Part shown: piece after piece, positions 7,990 to 17,801 of the stretch
How positions within the stretch are numbered: the stretch's first letter is position 1
Layout of the letters: every line of letters starts with the position of its first letter
Source of the DNA: Paenibacillus sp. 481
Lineage (GTDB): Bacteria > Bacillota > Bacilli > Paenibacillales > Paenibacillaceae
DNA: 64,000 bases
Reading direction: 5' to 3'
NCBI RefSeq assembly: GCF_021223605.1
Contig: NZ_CP075175.1
Location: forward strand, 682,001-746,000
Translations under genes and position numbers: made by a program
Notes under the pieces: model-generated
Seen by the model: the letters and a program-made list of their open reading frames with translations, nothing else
What the model was told of the DNA's origin: nothing
The model's database searches: none

Positions 7990-9095
7990 TACCTACCCAC
8001 TACTTTCTGTCCAGGCGTGAGCCCTTTAATTACCTCGATTTGCGTGTGGTCTCGAAGCCCAACTTCGATGTCAACTTCACGTTTTCCTTTCTCATCAACC
8101 ACTTGCACATATGTACGTCCGCCTACCTCGCGCAATGCTGATGGTGGAATGATAACCGCATTTTTCTTGCGGTTCAGGATAACATCCGCGCTAAGCGGTG
8201 TTCCGCGAGTAAGACCTTTTGGCACTTTATCTAATTGCACGATCATAAAGTTCTCGACCTTTTCATGCTTAGCCTCATCAGGGCGGTCACTAGGGGGCGA
8301 CGAGTCAGCGCTAACCGTCGGCAATGCCTTTACTTTACCTTTAAATTTCTGCTGAAAATTATTAATGCTGACTTCCGTTTCCATACCTGGGGAAACTTTC
8401 GTCAAGTCGTCTTTATCCATTTCAACAGCAACGACTAAGCGTGACGTGTTCGCAACAACGGCAATCGTCTCATACGATTTCGAGTTCTCGCCTTTTTTAT
8501 TACTCTTTACGGAGACAACAGTGCCGTCAAATGGTGCGGTCAGCACGCCTTTGGCCATATCTTTTTCCTTATCGGCAATTGAATCTAGCGCCAGTTGATA
8601 GTTAACTTTCTTCTCTTCCAGCTGCACAGGGTCGATCGCTTCTGCATCGCGCAGCTCTTTCTTTAATGCTGCTTCCGTCTTACGAAGTTCAAGCTTTTCT
8701 TTACGTATATCTTTAGCCACCTGCTCCATGTCAAGCTCAGCAATTTTTTGCCCCGCTTTTACGTTATCTCCCGTTTTTACGAGTACATTTTTAATCTTTT
8801 TACCATCCAGCGTAAAAGATAATGCTTCCTCTTGTTCGGACATGATTTTGCCCGAAACCGATGAAGCTTTTGTCGTGAATTCACCAGTCGTTACATCATG
8901 CTCTGGTTTTTTTGAGATCGCCGGTGCCGTAATAGTAGGGAGGACTTCCTCTTCTTCTTCTTGCGGCAGCAGGGAACAGGCAGAGGTGAACAACAATGCA
9001 CTGCACATCAAGGCCGCCATATAGCGGTGCCATGCACGGCGTGATTTCCTTTCGTCATTAGGAAATGAATTTTCCGTCGACCATTTCGTAGACAT
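7989..9095 (-). CDS. Lipoprotein adaptor subunit of an ABC exporter (RND/HlyD periplasmic adaptor family)
   Basis: A 368-residue membrane-fusion-type adaptor. An N-terminal basic stretch is followed by a lipoprotein signal with lipobox FTSAC (lipid Cys at about residue 40), then a lipoyl half-motif (KTGDNVKAGQKIAELD), a short charged coiled-coil hairpin (about 125-175), the returning lipoyl half (LTAPFDGTVVSVKSN), a beta barrel and a C-terminal domain ending GLTPGQKVVGR. In Gram-positives such proteins sit outside the membrane and link MacB-like permeases to substrates. The start at 9095 has a perfect GGAGGT site 8 nt upstream, which lies inside the preceding ATPase gene; the two coding regions therefore overlap by 38 nt. 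Confidence 0.9.
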   Translation of the reverse strand: MSTKWSTENSFPNDERKSRRAWHRYMAALMCSALLFTSACSLLPQEEEEEVLPTITAPAISKKPEHDVTTGEFTTKASSVSGKIMSEQEEALSFTLDGKKIKNVLVKTGDNVKAGQKIAELDMEQVAKDIRKEKLELRKTEAALKKELRDAEAIDPVQLEEKKVNYQLALDSIADKEKDMAKGVLTAPFDGTVVSVKSNKKGENSKSYETIAVVANTSRLVVAVEMDKDDLTKVSPGMETEVSINNFQQKFKGKVKALPTVSADSSPPSDRPDEAKHEKVENFMIVQLDKVPKGLTRGTPLSADVILNRKKNAVIIPPSALREVGGRTYVQVVDEKGKREVDIEVGLRDHTQIEVIKGLTPGQKVVGR

Positions 9096-9894
9096 GATCT
9101 GCTACCTCCAAAATTGTAGGATCGTGGGTTGTCATACAAATTGCAATATTTTCAGTTGCGATAATTTGCTTGAATACCCCCATAACTTGCGCGCCCATTT
9201 GCGAGTCAAGTTCAGCTGTTGGCTCATCAGCCAGCAGCAACAACGGCTTATGAGCAATAGATTTCGCTATCGCAACACGCTGCTGCTCACCACCGGACAT
9301 CTCAAACGGGCGATGACTCATCCGTTTGCCCAATCCGACCATTTCTAAGCAGTGAGTGACACGAGCTTTCCACAAGTGGCGTGGGATATTCGCCATACGC
9401 AACGAAAGTTCCACATTTTCATAAGCTGACAACAAAGGCATAAGTGCGTATGCCTGAAAAATAAAGCCAACATCGTTCCGCCGGGTCTTGGTACGCTTCT
9501 CATCGCTCCATGCGGACAATACGTCCCCACGGAACAATATTTCACCTTGGGTTGGCACATCTAACCCACCTAGCATGTTAAGCAGCGTCGTCTTACCAGA
9601 GCCTGAACGGCCTTTAAGCATGACGAGCTGTCCTGGGCGGACTTCCATATGAATGCCTTTAAGGACATGGAGCTTCTCGCTTCCAACGTCAAACACCCGT
9701 TCTACACCGCGAACTTCGAGCAATTTTTCATCTTGCGATACGGGTACAGCGCGTGCGGGCCATTTTTCTATCGTTGATTCTGGTTTGTTAGTTATGTATT
9801 CCGCGTTTTGTTGCGTATCGTTCTGCTCATTGGCCGCGAGATCCGGGGTTGACTGTGCGGGGTCCTGCTTTTTCGTCCTGCGAAGCCACTTCAT
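9058..9894 (-). CDS. ABC transporter ATPase (LolD/MacB class)
   Basis: This first gene of the exporter operon encodes 278 residues. A hydrophilic N-terminal extension of about 55 residues, rich in Gln/Asn/Glu, precedes the ATPase domain: Walker A GRSGSGKT (95-102), signature MSGGEQQ (199-205), Walker B LLLADEPT (219-226) and H-loop His257. It is complete and probably forms a heterodimer with the second ATPase encoded downstream (4222-5106), because the operon has only one double-length permease. It begins with ATG about 10 nt after an AAGGGG site. A perfect palindrome upstream (9966-9982) suggests local control. Confidence 0.92.
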   Translation of the reverse strand: MKWLRRTKKQDPAQSTPDLAANEQNDTQQNAEYITNKPESTIEKWPARAVPVSQDEKLLEVRGVERVFDVGSEKLHVLKGIHMEVRPGQLVMLKGRSGSGKTTLLNMLGGLDVPTQGEILFRGDVLSAWSDEKRTKTRRNDVGFIFQAYALMPLLSAYENVELSLRMANIPRHLWKARVTHCLEMVGLGKRMSHRPFEMSGGEQQRVAIAKSIAHKPLLLLADEPTAELDSQMGAQVMGVFKQIIATENIAICMTTHDPTILEVADHVYEMVDGKFIS

Positions 9895-9917
9895 CTCGGT
9901 TCTTCCCCTTTCTCGGA

Positions 9918-9982
9918 CAAAGTCTATTAATCTTCATCAGTATAAACGATAAAAAGGACGGAAAAGTTACAATCTTTGTAAC
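9918..9982 (-). promoter_or_regulatory. Probable promoter and operator palindrome of the ABC exporter operon
   Basis: The perfect palindrome GTTACAA-tct-TTGTAAC lies at 9966-9982, flanked by GGAAAA and TTTTTCC. About 20 bp downstream on the minus strand is a good -10 box, TATACT, near 9940. No good -35 box exists at 17 bp, so the palindrome may bind an activator, or a repressor covering the -35 region. The regulator is not identified. Confidence 0.45.
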
Positions 9983-10034
9983 GGTTTTTCCAGCGCTTCC
10001 TTAATATAAATGTTGAACTATTTATGTACTTGTA

Positions 10035-10070
10035 AGAAAAAAAGGCCGATACTTGGAATAAGTATCAACC
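10035..10070 (-). terminator. Terminator of the MFS gene
   Basis: GGTTGATACTT / AAGTATCGGCC forms an 11-bp stem (two G-U pairs) followed by TTTTTTTC on the minus strand, just after the MFS stop codon. Confidence 0.85.
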
Positions 10071-10090
10071 TACGTTGCGTCTCCAATCTA

Positions 10091-11452
10091 TTAGGCTTGC
10101 TTGGCGATTTTACCGATAGAATCGCTGTGATGTACCCCTGCTTCTATTAACATAGTAGCATCAAACTGTGTCGCAGCCGGCATACGCCGAATAACCGGAT
10201 CTATAAGCCAATAGAGTGAAACAAGCACAATAAGCAATCCACCCAGCATAACGACAACATGGCTACTGAACATTTGACCCACATATCCACCCGCTAAGGA
10301 GCCTAATGGCGTAGCCAGTCCACCAAAGCTAGCTGTAGCCGCATAGACACGTCCCATTAAATGTTCAGGCACAATCGTCTGTAAAAATACATTGGCGACA
10401 ATGTTCGTTACTCCACCTGGCACCCAACCGAGGCCAAACACCAAGATAGATAGCCATGCAATCGAAATTTGCGCAGACACTATCCATGCGAGACCACACA
10501 CGAGGAAGGCAACCACGTAAAGCATACCTAGCTTATACTTCTCCATGTTGAACCGAGGCGCAATCAAGTAGCCGATTATACTGCCTATGCCTATTGCAGA
10601 CAGTAAGAACCCATAATGATTTGGACTTGCGCCGAACTGGGGTAATATCGCAAATATGGCTCCACCCGCGAAATTGATGACGAGTACGCCAAACATGATT
10701 CTAATGATATACGGATTTAAAAGAATCGTTATACCTTCTTTTAATTGGAGGCCATATGTACGTAACATTTGTGACAGGCTAGAGCTTGCTGGCTTCGAAT
10801 ACTTTTCGTCAGCTGACGATGTTGTATCGCTAAAGTTAGCGTTAGATTCTGAGTTCACGCTTGTATGTGAGGTTACTACTGTCGATACGACCTTTAATGA
10901 AGCAAAAATAAGTGCTGAAACGACAAAGACGACGGCATTCATATAGAACAAGCTGATCGCACCGATTAAGCCTACGAGCACACCTGCTAATGCGTTAAAA
11001 GCAGCATCACTCCCTTGATTGGCGACCATAAACAAGGAGTTGCCCTTTGTTAAATCCTCTTTAGAAAGTAACTTAGGGAGCGCACTAGATTGAGCAGGGT
11101 AGACAAGTTGATTGAGTAGCGCGATAATCGGCATAATCGTCAAGACGAATGTGACCGATAAAAATTGAAACGCATACGCGACTGGAATCATAAGTAATAA
11201 GACAGCTTGACAGATTTGCGACACAGCGAGCATGCGCCGTAAAGGCCAGTAGTCAATGAGTGGTCCCAGCAAAAATTGAAACAAACACGGGATGCTTATT
11301 AAAAACACAGCCAAACCTGTATAAAAGGTAGAGCCTCCAAGATCATATACGAGCCACATCGCAGCAATCATATAAAAGCTATCACCTAAATTAGCTACGA
11401 CACGTCCCCAAAACAGCTTAGCAAATTCCGAATTCCCCAATAAGTTGAACAA
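10091..11452 (-). CDS. MFS transporter (drug-efflux type)
   Basis: A membrane transporter of about 453 residues in the macrolide/enterobactin-exporter-like branch of the major facilitator superfamily. It begins FNLLGNSEFAKLFWGRVVANLGDSFYMI, the usual first helix of this group, has about 12 hydrophobic helices, and carries a hydrophilic Ser/Asn-rich central loop between helices 6 and 7. I place the start at TTG 11452, seven nt after AAGGGGG. A longer frame from 11596 would run through the pyr operon terminator and through this gene's own promoter. The gene is monocistronic, and the substrate is unknown. Confidence 0.85.
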   Translation of the reverse strand: MFNLLGNSEFAKLFWGRVVANLGDSFYMIAAMWLVYDLGGSTFYTGLAVFLISIPCLFQFLLGPLIDYWPLRRMLAVSQICQAVLLLMIPVAYAFQFLSVTFVLTIMPIIALLNQLVYPAQSSALPKLLSKEDLTKGNSLFMVANQGSDAAFNALAGVLVGLIGAISLFYMNAVVFVVSALIFASLKVVSTVVTSHTSVNSESNANFSDTTSSADEKYSKPASSSLSQMLRTYGLQLKEGITILLNPYIIRIMFGVLVINFAGGAIFAILPQFGASPNHYGFLLSAIGIGSIIGYLIAPRFNMEKYKLGMLYVVAFLVCGLAWIVSAQISIAWLSILVFGLGWVPGGVTNIVANVFLQTIVPEHLMGRVYAATASFGGLATPLGSLAGGYVGQMFSSHVVVMLGGLLIVLVSLYWLIDPVIRRMPAATQFDATMLIEAGVHHSDSIGKIAKQA

Positions 11453-11500
11453 GCTGATTCCCCCTTGAAAAATGCGATGGTACAATCTAGTTTTGTTCTT

Positions 11501-11529
11501 ATTGTAGCAATCGAATTCGCCCTTCCCAA
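11501..11529 (-). promoter_or_regulatory. Probable promoter of the MFS gene
   Basis: TTGGGA (11524-11529) and TACAAT (11501-11506) on the minus strand are separated by 17 bp and lie about 50 bp upstream of the TTG start. Confidence 0.6.
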
Positions 11530-11578
11530 CGTGCTGTAAAATGAGATTCATATCGTTCCACAGACCGATGTGAGCATG

Positions 11579-11625
11579 AAAAAGACCGTAGATCATCGGC
11601 TTTGCTTCGATGATTTACGGTCTTT
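11579..11625 (-). terminator. Terminator of the pyr operon
   Basis: AGACCGTAAATCATCG and CGATGATCTACGGTCT pair around a short loop and are followed by TTTTTC on the minus strand, 22 nt after the pyrE stop codon. Confidence 0.88.
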
Positions 11626-11646
11626 CATGTTATGCGTTAAATATGA

Positions 11647-12285
11647 TTATACACCCCAAGATGTTGGGTTGCTGCGGAATGCTTGCAGCACTTCAACATC
11701 AGCAGGTTGAATCGTTCCGAGTTCAAGCGCCGTGTCCACAAGCGCTGTATAGTTCGACAACGTGTGGAATGGAATGCCCGCTTCCGCAAAAATGTTCGTC
11801 GCCTTGTCAAACTGGTAGCTAAAAATGGCGAGTACAGCGAGCGGCTCTGCACCCACTTCGCGCACTGCCTGTGCCGCTTTAAGCGAGCTTCCGCCGGTTG
11901 AAATCAAGTCTTCAATGACAACGACTTTTTGACCTGGACGAATTTGGCCTTCGATTAGATTTTGCTTGCCGTGTCCTTTCGCCTTATCGCGAATGTACGC
12001 CATCGGCAAGCCTAGCTTATCGGCCACCCATGCAGCATGCGGAATACCTGCGGTTGCCGTCCCTGCAATGACTTCTGCGTCAGGCGCATATTGCTTGACT
12101 AACGATGCGAAGCCTTCCGCAATCGTGCTGCGGATTTCGGGATACCCCATCGTTAGGCGGTTGTCGCAATAAATAGGCGACTTAATGCCAGATGTCCACG
12201 TAAATGGCTCGTTCGGTCGAAGCGCTACAGCCTGAATGTTAAGCAGGTGCTGGGCAATTGTTTTTTCAAGTGTTGTCGTTGTCAT
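11647..12285 (-). CDS. pyrE: Orotate phosphoribosyltransferase
   Basis: Converts orotate and PRPP to orotidine monophosphate, the fifth step of UMP synthesis. The 212-residue protein has the substrate loop region ([16 protein letters not shown]), the flexible loop [15 protein letters not shown], and the PRPP-binding motif [13 protein letters not shown]. It is full length for the Bacillus-type enzyme. Its ATG overlaps the pyrF stop codon (ATGA), so the two last steps are translationally coupled. It is the final gene of the operon, followed by a terminator. Confidence 0.97.
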   Translation of the reverse strand: MTTTTLEKTIAQHLLNIQAVALRPNEPFTWTSGIKSPIYCDNRLTMGYPEIRSTIAEGFASLVKQYAPDAEVIAGTATAGIPHAAWVADKLGLPMAYIRDKAKGHGKQNLIEGQIRPGQKVVVIEDLISTGGSSLKAAQAVREVGAEPLAVLAIFSYQFDKATNIFAEAGIPFHTLSNYTALVDTALELGTIQPADVEVLQAFRSNPTSWGV

Positions 12286-13067
12286 TTGTTTGTCAGCTCC
12301 TCAATAATAGCTAGTATGGCAGCGCGTGGATCCTTTGCCCCCGTAATAGGACGGCCAATGACGATGTAGTCGGTTCCTTGAGCGAATGCCTCTTGCGGTG
12401 TCATTACACGCGATTGGTCAAGTAATTCACTGCCAGCTGGGCGAATGCCCGGTGTCACCGTTTGGAACGACTCTCCGCAAGCTGCTTTAATGCGGATGAC
12501 TTCTTGTGGCGATGCTACGACGCCATCCAATCCAGCCTGTTGTGCGAAGCGAGCATACCGTACGACCGCTTCCTCAACCGGTCCTTGAATACCGATTTCT
12601 TCATTCATCGTACGCCCATCAGTGCTCGTCAACTGCGTAACCGCAATTACCGTGGGCCGTGTCAACTCGGGGTTGTCTCGCAGCGCGGCTTCAACGCCTT
12701 CCAATGCAGCCTGCATCATGTTGACGCCACCTGCAGCGTGAATGTTGAACATATCGACACCTAGCTTCGTTACACTATTGGCTCCGCCTTTTACCGTATT
12801 CGGAATGTCGTGCATTTTCACATCGAGGAACACGCGATAGCCATGCTGCTTTAGTTCCTTCACGAACTCTGGCCCAGCCGCGTAAAATAGCTGCATGCCT
12901 ACCTTCATGTAACACGGGATGCCTTCTAATTGACGTACTAACACACGCGCCGCATCGACATCCGGATAATCTAGCGCAACCATAATTCGGCTTGCTGCAT
13001 CGTTGCCAGCTAACATCGACTCTTTCAGAGCCAACTCGTTCTCTGTTAAGCTACTCCGTGTCATCAT
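12282..13067 (-). CDS. pyrF: Orotidine 5'-phosphate decarboxylase
   Basis: Decarboxylates OMP to UMP. The core ([16 protein letters not shown]), the catalytic [11 protein letters not shown] motif (Lys and Asp of the active site) and the C-terminal phosphate-binding [13 protein letters not shown] are present. A GAGGAG site lies 6 nt before ATG 13067; the next codon is also ATG, so the start may be 13064. The protein has about 20 more residues before the core than Bacillus PyrF. An intercistronic gap of 200 nt separates it from carB, at the place where pyrK and pyrD lie in Bacillus. Confidence 0.96.
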   Translation of the reverse strand: MMTRSSLTENELALKESMLAGNDAASRIMVALDYPDVDAARVLVRQLEGIPCYMKVGMQLFYAAGPEFVKELKQHGYRVFLDVKMHDIPNTVKGGANSVTKLGVDMFNIHAAGGVNMMQAALEGVEAALRDNPELTRPTVIAVTQLTSTDGRTMNEEIGIQGPVEEAVVRYARFAQQAGLDGVVASPQEVIRIKAACGESFQTVTPGIRPAGSELLDQSRVMTPQEAFAQGTDYIVIGRPITGAKDPRAAILAIIEELTNK

Positions 13068-13159
13068 GACCCACTCCTCTGACTGAATTGTTATGTCTAT
13101 ATTCAAACCCATGCAACTACATATGAAATCGATCCAACTTCAAATCTTCGCTAATCGTA

Positions 13160-13188
13160 ACCCGAGGAGGCCTCTCGGCCCCCTCGGT
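13160..13188 (-). other. GNRA-capped intercistronic hairpin between carB and pyrF
   Basis: On the mRNA strand, ACCGAGGGGGCC and GGCCTCCTCGGGT form a 12-bp stem with one bulge and a GAGA tetraloop. No T run follows, so it is not a terminator. It probably acts in mRNA stability or processing. Confidence 0.55.
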
Positions 13189-13267
13189 TGTTCGTGAATG
13201 AGTGAATTCGTTAATAAGTTGTGCGCGAATTCGTAAATTAAAGTTGATGTCTCAACGGTTAGTTGTG

Positions 13268-16200
13268 CTAGTTGTGTGCGATTGGCATCGGACGGGAAGA
13301 GAAGTTAATATGCTCAAGCATGTCGAGCATTGCACTTACCGTATCAAGCGATGTCATACATACGATGCCGTTCTCTACAGCTTCACGGCGAATGCGGAAG
13401 CCGTCGCGCTCTGGCGTTTTGCCTTTGGTCAACGTGTTGACCACAAAGTGTGCGCTGCCATTGCGGATTAGGTCGAGAATGTTCGGCGAGCCTTCAGTCA
13501 GCTTTTTCACATGCATGACATTCAAGCCAGCTTCTTCAAGCGCAGCTGCCGTACCGCCTGTTGCGATAATTTTGTAGCCCAGATTCACGAAGCCGCGCAT
13601 TAATTGTACCGCTTCATCCTTGTCTTTATCTGCAACCGTGCAAATAATCGCTCCCGTAGTCGGGATCTTCATTCCTGATCCGATAAGTCCTTTATACAAC
13701 GCCTTCGCGTATTGGAAGTCGCGGCCCATAACTTCGCCCGTCGATTTCATTTCCGGTCCAAGTGTCGGCTCTACGCGACGCAGCTTAGCGAAGGAGAATA
13801 CCGGTACTTTTACGGACACATAATTGTCTTCTGGCCACAGTCCTTCTTGGTAGCCAAGCTCGCTTAGCTTCGTACCTAAGATAAGCTTCGTCGCAACGTT
13901 AGCCATCGGTACGTTCGTCACTTTGCTCAAGAATGGTACTGTACGGGATGAACGCGGGTTCACCTCGATGACGTACACTTGGTCTTGGAAGATGACGAAT
14001 TGGATGTTAATTAATCCGATTGTTTTTAACTCTTTTGCGATGCGAATCGTGATGTCGACGACTTGCTGTTTTAGTTCTGGCTTTAAGTGCTGCGGTGGAT
14101 ATACCGCAATCGAGTCACCAGAGTGAACTCCAGCGCGTTCGATATGCTCCATAATACCTGGGATGAGCACAGTCTCACCGTCGCAAATCGCATCGACTTC
14201 TACTTCTTTACCAAGCATGTAGCGGTCGATAAGTACCGGATGCTCCGGATTAATTTTGACGGCTTGCTCCATGTAGCTCAGCAATTCTTCGTCCGAGTAC
14301 ACGATTTCCATCGCGCGGCCACCCAGTACGTAGGACGGACGAACGAGCACCGGATAACCAAGGCTTTGCGCTGTTTCTACTGCATCATCCACCGTAGTAA
14401 CCGTTTTGCCCTTTGGTTGAGCAATGTTCAATCGGGACAAGAGCGCTTCAAACTTTTTGCGGTCTTCCGCTTCGTCGATGCTCTCTAAGCTAGAGCCTAA
14501 GATGCGCACGCCTGCTTTGGATAACGGTGCAGCTAAGTTGATAGCTGTCTGTCCACCAAATTGGACGATGACCCCGATTGGATTCTCTTGCTCAATGACG
14601 TTCATAACGTCTTCGAAGAAGAGCGGTTCAAAGTAAAGTCGATCCGATGTATTAAAGTCCGTCGAGACGGTCTCTGGATTGTTATTTATAATGACTGCTT
14701 CGTAACCTGCACTTTGAATCGCCCAGACCGCATGCACAGTCGAGTAGTCAAATTCGATACCTTGACCGATCCGGATTGGACCGGAACCGAGCACGATAAC
14801 TTTTTCTTTTGTCGATTCGAGCACTTCGTTCTCTGTCTCGTACGTCGAGTAGTAGTAAGGTGTTGTCGCCTCAAATTCAGCCGCGCACGTATCAACCATT
14901 TTGTAGACAGGTTGCAAGTTCTGAGCTTTACGAAGCTCTCGTATTTCATGTTCTGTTGTGTATTCTGCATCTGGATGACCTTCTGCACGCAATTCAGCGA
15001 TTGCACGGTCTGTGAAGCCCATGCGCTTCGCTTCGTACAAAGTTTCAGATGTAAGCAATTGTTCCGAACGGATACGGTCTTCGAATTTCACCATACCTTC
15101 CAGCTTATCAAGGAACCACCAGTCGATTTTCGTAATCTCTTGCAACTGTTGCAGCGTATAACCGCGGCGGAATGCTTCTGCAAGCAAGAACATACGCTCA
15201 TCATCAGGTGTCTTGAGACGTGCTTCCAGCGTCTCTTTGTCGAGCTGCTCTGTCCCTTTCAAGTACAAGCGGTGTACACCGATTTCAAGCGAGCGAATCG
15301 CTTTGTGCATCGACTCTTCGAATGTACGGCCGATAGCCATAACTTCGCCTGTCGCTTTCATTTGCGTCCCCAGCTTACGGTTAGCTGACGTAAACTTATC
15401 AAATGGCCAGCGCGGAATTTTGGAAACGATGTAATCGAGTGTAGGCTCAAAGCAAGCGTACGTTTGGCCAGTTACTGGGTTAACAATCTCATCCAGTGTG
15501 TAGCCAATTGCGATTTTTGCTGCCATCTTCGCAATCGGGTAGCCCGTTGCTTTCGACGCTAGCGCCGATGAGCGGCTAACGCGCGGGTTAACTTCGATGA
15601 CATAGTATTGATAGCTATGCGGGTCAAGTGCGAACTGCACGTTACATCCGCCTTCGATATTCAAGGCACGAATAATTTTGAGTGATGCTGAGCGCAGCAT
15701 TTGATATTCGCGGTCAGACAGTGTCTGGCTCGGCGCGACTACAATACTGTCTCCTGTGTGTACACCTACTGGGTCGAAGTTCTCCATGTTACACACAACG
15801 ATGCAGTTATCGTTCGCATCGCGCATAACTTCGTACTCAACCTCTTTCATACCTGCAATGCTCTTCTCGATCAAGCATTGGCCGATCGGGCTGTAGCGAA
15901 TACCAGATGCCACAATTTCAAGCAGTTCTGCTTCCGTGTCACAAATACCGCCGCCTGTACCGCCAAGCGTGTAAGCTGGGCGCACGATGATTGGATAGCC
16001 GATTTCGTTAGCAAAGTCTACTGCTTCTTGTACCGTTGTAACAATAACACTCTCTGGAACAGGCTGTTCCAGCTCACGCATCAAATCGCGGAACAAGTCG
16101 CGATCCTCTGCTTTTTCAATCGCTTGCAGTTGGGTACCGAGCAAGCGTACGTTCTCTTGCTCCAGCACTCCTGCACGCGCTAGTTCAACCGCCATATTCA

Positions 16201-16486
16201 AGCCCGTTTGTCCGCCAAGTGTAGGCAATAGACCATCAGGGCGCTCTTGTCTAATAATTTGAGTTACATATTCCAGTGTAATCGGCTCGATGTAAACTTT
16301 ATCGGCCATATTTGTATCCGTCATAATCGTAGCTGGGTTACTGTTGATAAGTACGACTTCCATGCCTTCCTCTTTAAGAGCTTGGCACGCTTGCGTTCCC
16401 GCATAGTCGAATTCTGCTGCCTGACCGATGACGATTGGGCCAGAGCCGATTACGAGAATTTTCTTGAGGTCATTATTTTTCGGCAT
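13268..16486 (-). CDS. carB: Carbamoyl-phosphate synthase large subunit
   Basis: The 1072-residue synthetase subunit makes carbamoyl phosphate from bicarbonate, ATP and ammonia passed from CarA. It has two homologous halves, each with an ATP-grasp domain. The first half starts [20 protein letters not shown], and the second has the matching [20 protein letters not shown]. Glycine loops GGTGGGIC and GGRAMEIV mark the two ATP sites. The C-terminal MGS-like allosteric domain begins around residue 935 ([13 protein letters not shown]). ATG 16486 has AAAGGGG 9 nt upstream and begins 1 nt after the carA stop codon. Its place in the PyrR-controlled operon marks it as the pyrimidine-dedicated enzyme. 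Confidence 0.98.
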   Translation of the reverse strand: MPKNNDLKKILVIGSGPIVIGQAAEFDYAGTQACQALKEEGMEVVLINSNPATIMTDTNMADKVYIEPITLEYVTQIIRQERPDGLLPTLGGQTGLNMAVELARAGVLEQENVRLLGTQLQAIEKAEDRDLFRDLMRELEQPVPESVIVTTVQEAVDFANEIGYPIIVRPAYTLGGTGGGICDTEAELLEIVASGIRYSPIGQCLIEKSIAGMKEVEYEVMRDANDNCIVVCNMENFDPVGVHTGDSIVVAPSQTLSDREYQMLRSASLKIIRALNIEGGCNVQFALDPHSYQYYVIEVNPRVSRSSALASKATGYPIAKMAAKIAIGYTLDEIVNPVTGQTYACFEPTLDYIVSKIPRWPFDKFTSANRKLGTQMKATGEVMAIGRTFEESMHKAIRSLEIGVHRLYLKGTEQLDKETLEARLKTPDDERMFLLAEAFRRGYTLQQLQEITKIDWWFLDKLEGMVKFEDRIRSEQLLTSETLYEAKRMGFTDRAIAELRAEGHPDAEYTTEHEIRELRKAQNLQPVYKMVDTCAAEFEATTPYYYSTYETENEVLESTKEKVIVLGSGPIRIGQGIEFDYSTVHAVWAIQSAGYEAVIINNNPETVSTDFNTSDRLYFEPLFFEDVMNVIEQENPIGVIVQFGGQTAINLAAPLSKAGVRILGSSLESIDEAEDRKKFEALLSRLNIAQPKGKTVTTVDDAVETAQSLGYPVLVRPSYVLGGRAMEIVYSDEELLSYMEQAVKINPEHPVLIDRYMLGKEVEVDAICDGETVLIPGIMEHIERAGVHSGDSIAVYPPQHLKPELKQQVVDITIRIAKELKTIGLINIQFVIFQDQVYVIEVNPRSSRTVPFLSKVTNVPMANVATKLILGTKLSELGYQEGLWPEDNYVSVKVPVFSFAKLRRVEPTLGPEMKSTGEVMGRDFQYAKALYKGLIGSGMKIPTTGAIICTVADKDKDEAVQLMRGFVNLGYKIIATGGTAAALEEAGLNVMHVKKLTEGSPNILDLIRNGSAHFVVNTLTKGKTPERDGFRIRREAVENGIVCMTSLDTVSAMLDMLEHINFSSRPMPIAHN

Positions 16487-16487
16487 A

Positions 16488-17618
16488 TTACAGTACCCCT
16501 TTCAATTGTGCTACGAGTTCCGCTTGACGCGGCGCTTTCGGATGGTTGCGTTTATGATTGCGAATCATGTCAATAAATTGGTCGAACAAATAACCACTGT
16601 CATGCGGCCCTGGTGCTGCCTCTGGATGGTATTGCACCGAAAATGCCGGATATGATTTATGCTTCAAGCCTTCAATCGTTTTGTCGTTATTGTTAATGTG
16701 TGTAACTTCCAAATCCGTTCCTATTACAGACTCATCGATAACCGTGTAACCGTGATTCTGCGACGTAATGTAGCAACGGTTCGTAGCCAACTCCTTCACA
16801 GGGTGGTTACCACCACGGTGACCGAACTTCAACTTCCCTGTATCTGCACCGCATGCGAGGGCAAACAATTGGTGGCCTAAGCAAATTCCGAAAATAGGCA
16901 CCTCACCGAGTAATTGCTGTATCATCTCAACCGCTTGTGGCACATCTTTCGGGTCCCCAGGACCGTTAGACAATTGAATTCCATCTGGATGCAAGCGACG
17001 AATTTCTTCTGCTGTCGTATCGTGTGGAACTACGACTACATCGCAGCCGCGATCCGTCAACTCGCGCAGGATACCACTCTTTGCTCCGAAGTCGACGAGC
17101 ACGATTCGCTCGCCAGCGCCAGGGCTTGTGTAGCGCTGCTTGGTCGATGTCCGCGCCACTTGGTCACGCACCATTTCATGAATGCCAAGCATCTCTTGCA
17201 GTTCCTCTACGGACTTGCTACCTGTCGTCAAGATACCTTTCATCGTTCCGAAGTGACGAATTTTTCGTGTCAGCATCCGTGTGTCAATTCCGCTAATTCC
17301 GACGATGCCATACTCTTTAAGGAGACGGTCTACGTTATATTCTGCACGCCAGTTACTTGGAACTGGTTCGTGACGGCGTACGACGAAACCATTCACGTAA
17401 GGGCGAATGGATTCAAAGTCATCGCGCGCAATCCCGTAGTTACCGATAAGTGGATACGTCATCGTCACTATTTGCCCGCAATACGAAGGGTCTGATAGCA
17501 CCTCTTGATATCCGGTAATACCCGTATTAAATACAACTTCACCGACCGATTCACCATCTGCTCCAAATCCGACGCCTGTAAACAAGGTCCCATCTTCCAA
17601 CAACAATTTTGCTTGCAT
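16488..17618 (-). CDS. carA: Carbamoyl-phosphate synthase small (glutaminase) subunit
   Basis: The 376-residue glutaminase supplies ammonia to CarB. The N-terminal CarA domain ([15 protein letters not shown]) is followed by a class I glutamine amidotransferase domain with the nucleophile Cys in [15 protein letters not shown] and the His-Glu pair in [12 protein letters not shown] chose ATG 17618 because GAGGAG lies 8 nt upstream; a GTG three codons earlier overlaps that site. The preceding gap to pyrC is 183 nt of A/T-rich sequence that may hold an internal promoter. Confidence 0.97.
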   Translation of the reverse strand: MQAKLLLEDGTLFTGVGFGADGESVGEVVFNTGITGYQEVLSDPSYCGQIVTMTYPLIGNYGIARDDFESIRPYVNGFVVRRHEPVPSNWRAEYNVDRLLKEYGIVGISGIDTRMLTRKIRHFGTMKGILTTGSKSVEELQEMLGIHEMVRDQVARTSTKQRYTSPGAGERIVLVDFGAKSGILRELTDRGCDVVVVPHDTTAEEIRRLHPDGIQLSNGPGDPKDVPQAVEMIQQLLGEVPIFGICLGHQLFALACGADTGKLKFGHRGGNHPVKELATNRCYITSQNHGYTVIDESVIGTDLEVTHINNNDKTIEGLKHKSYPAFSVQYHPEAAPGPHDSGYLFDQFIDMIRNHKRNHPKAPRQAELVAQLKGVL

Positions 17619-17801
17619 ATTCTTCACTCCTCGCTCTCTCTGTCTATCATTTTTTTATTTCCCGAATTAGTGCGTTAACGAATTTATACATTAATGTGTT
17701 AATGAGTTGAATTGTGCAATAGTGCTGCCCGTCAATGTATTACCCCTATAACGTGCACTTTATTATTTAATCATTCGTATTTTCATCAGCCAGCTACGCG
17801 T
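17619..17801 (-). other. A/T-rich spacer between pyrC and carA with a weak internal promoter candidate
   Basis: On the minus strand, TTCAAC and TATAAA are separated by 17 bp in the middle of this spacer (near 17686-17714). The region also carries several near-repeats of TTAATG/GTTAA type, similar to those at 13195-13250. No open frame of note is visible. Confidence 0.3.

Noticed and set aside
11453-11596. 48-codon N-terminal extension of the MFS transporter
   Set aside because: It covers the pyr terminator and the transporter's own promoter, and the extra residues are not membrane-like. TTG 11452 has a strong ribosome binding site.
14561-15388. 275-codon plus-strand open frame inside carB
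   Set aside because: It is antisense to a highly conserved enzyme; the predicted protein is rich in Cys, Phe and His and resembles no family, as expected for an antisense shadow.
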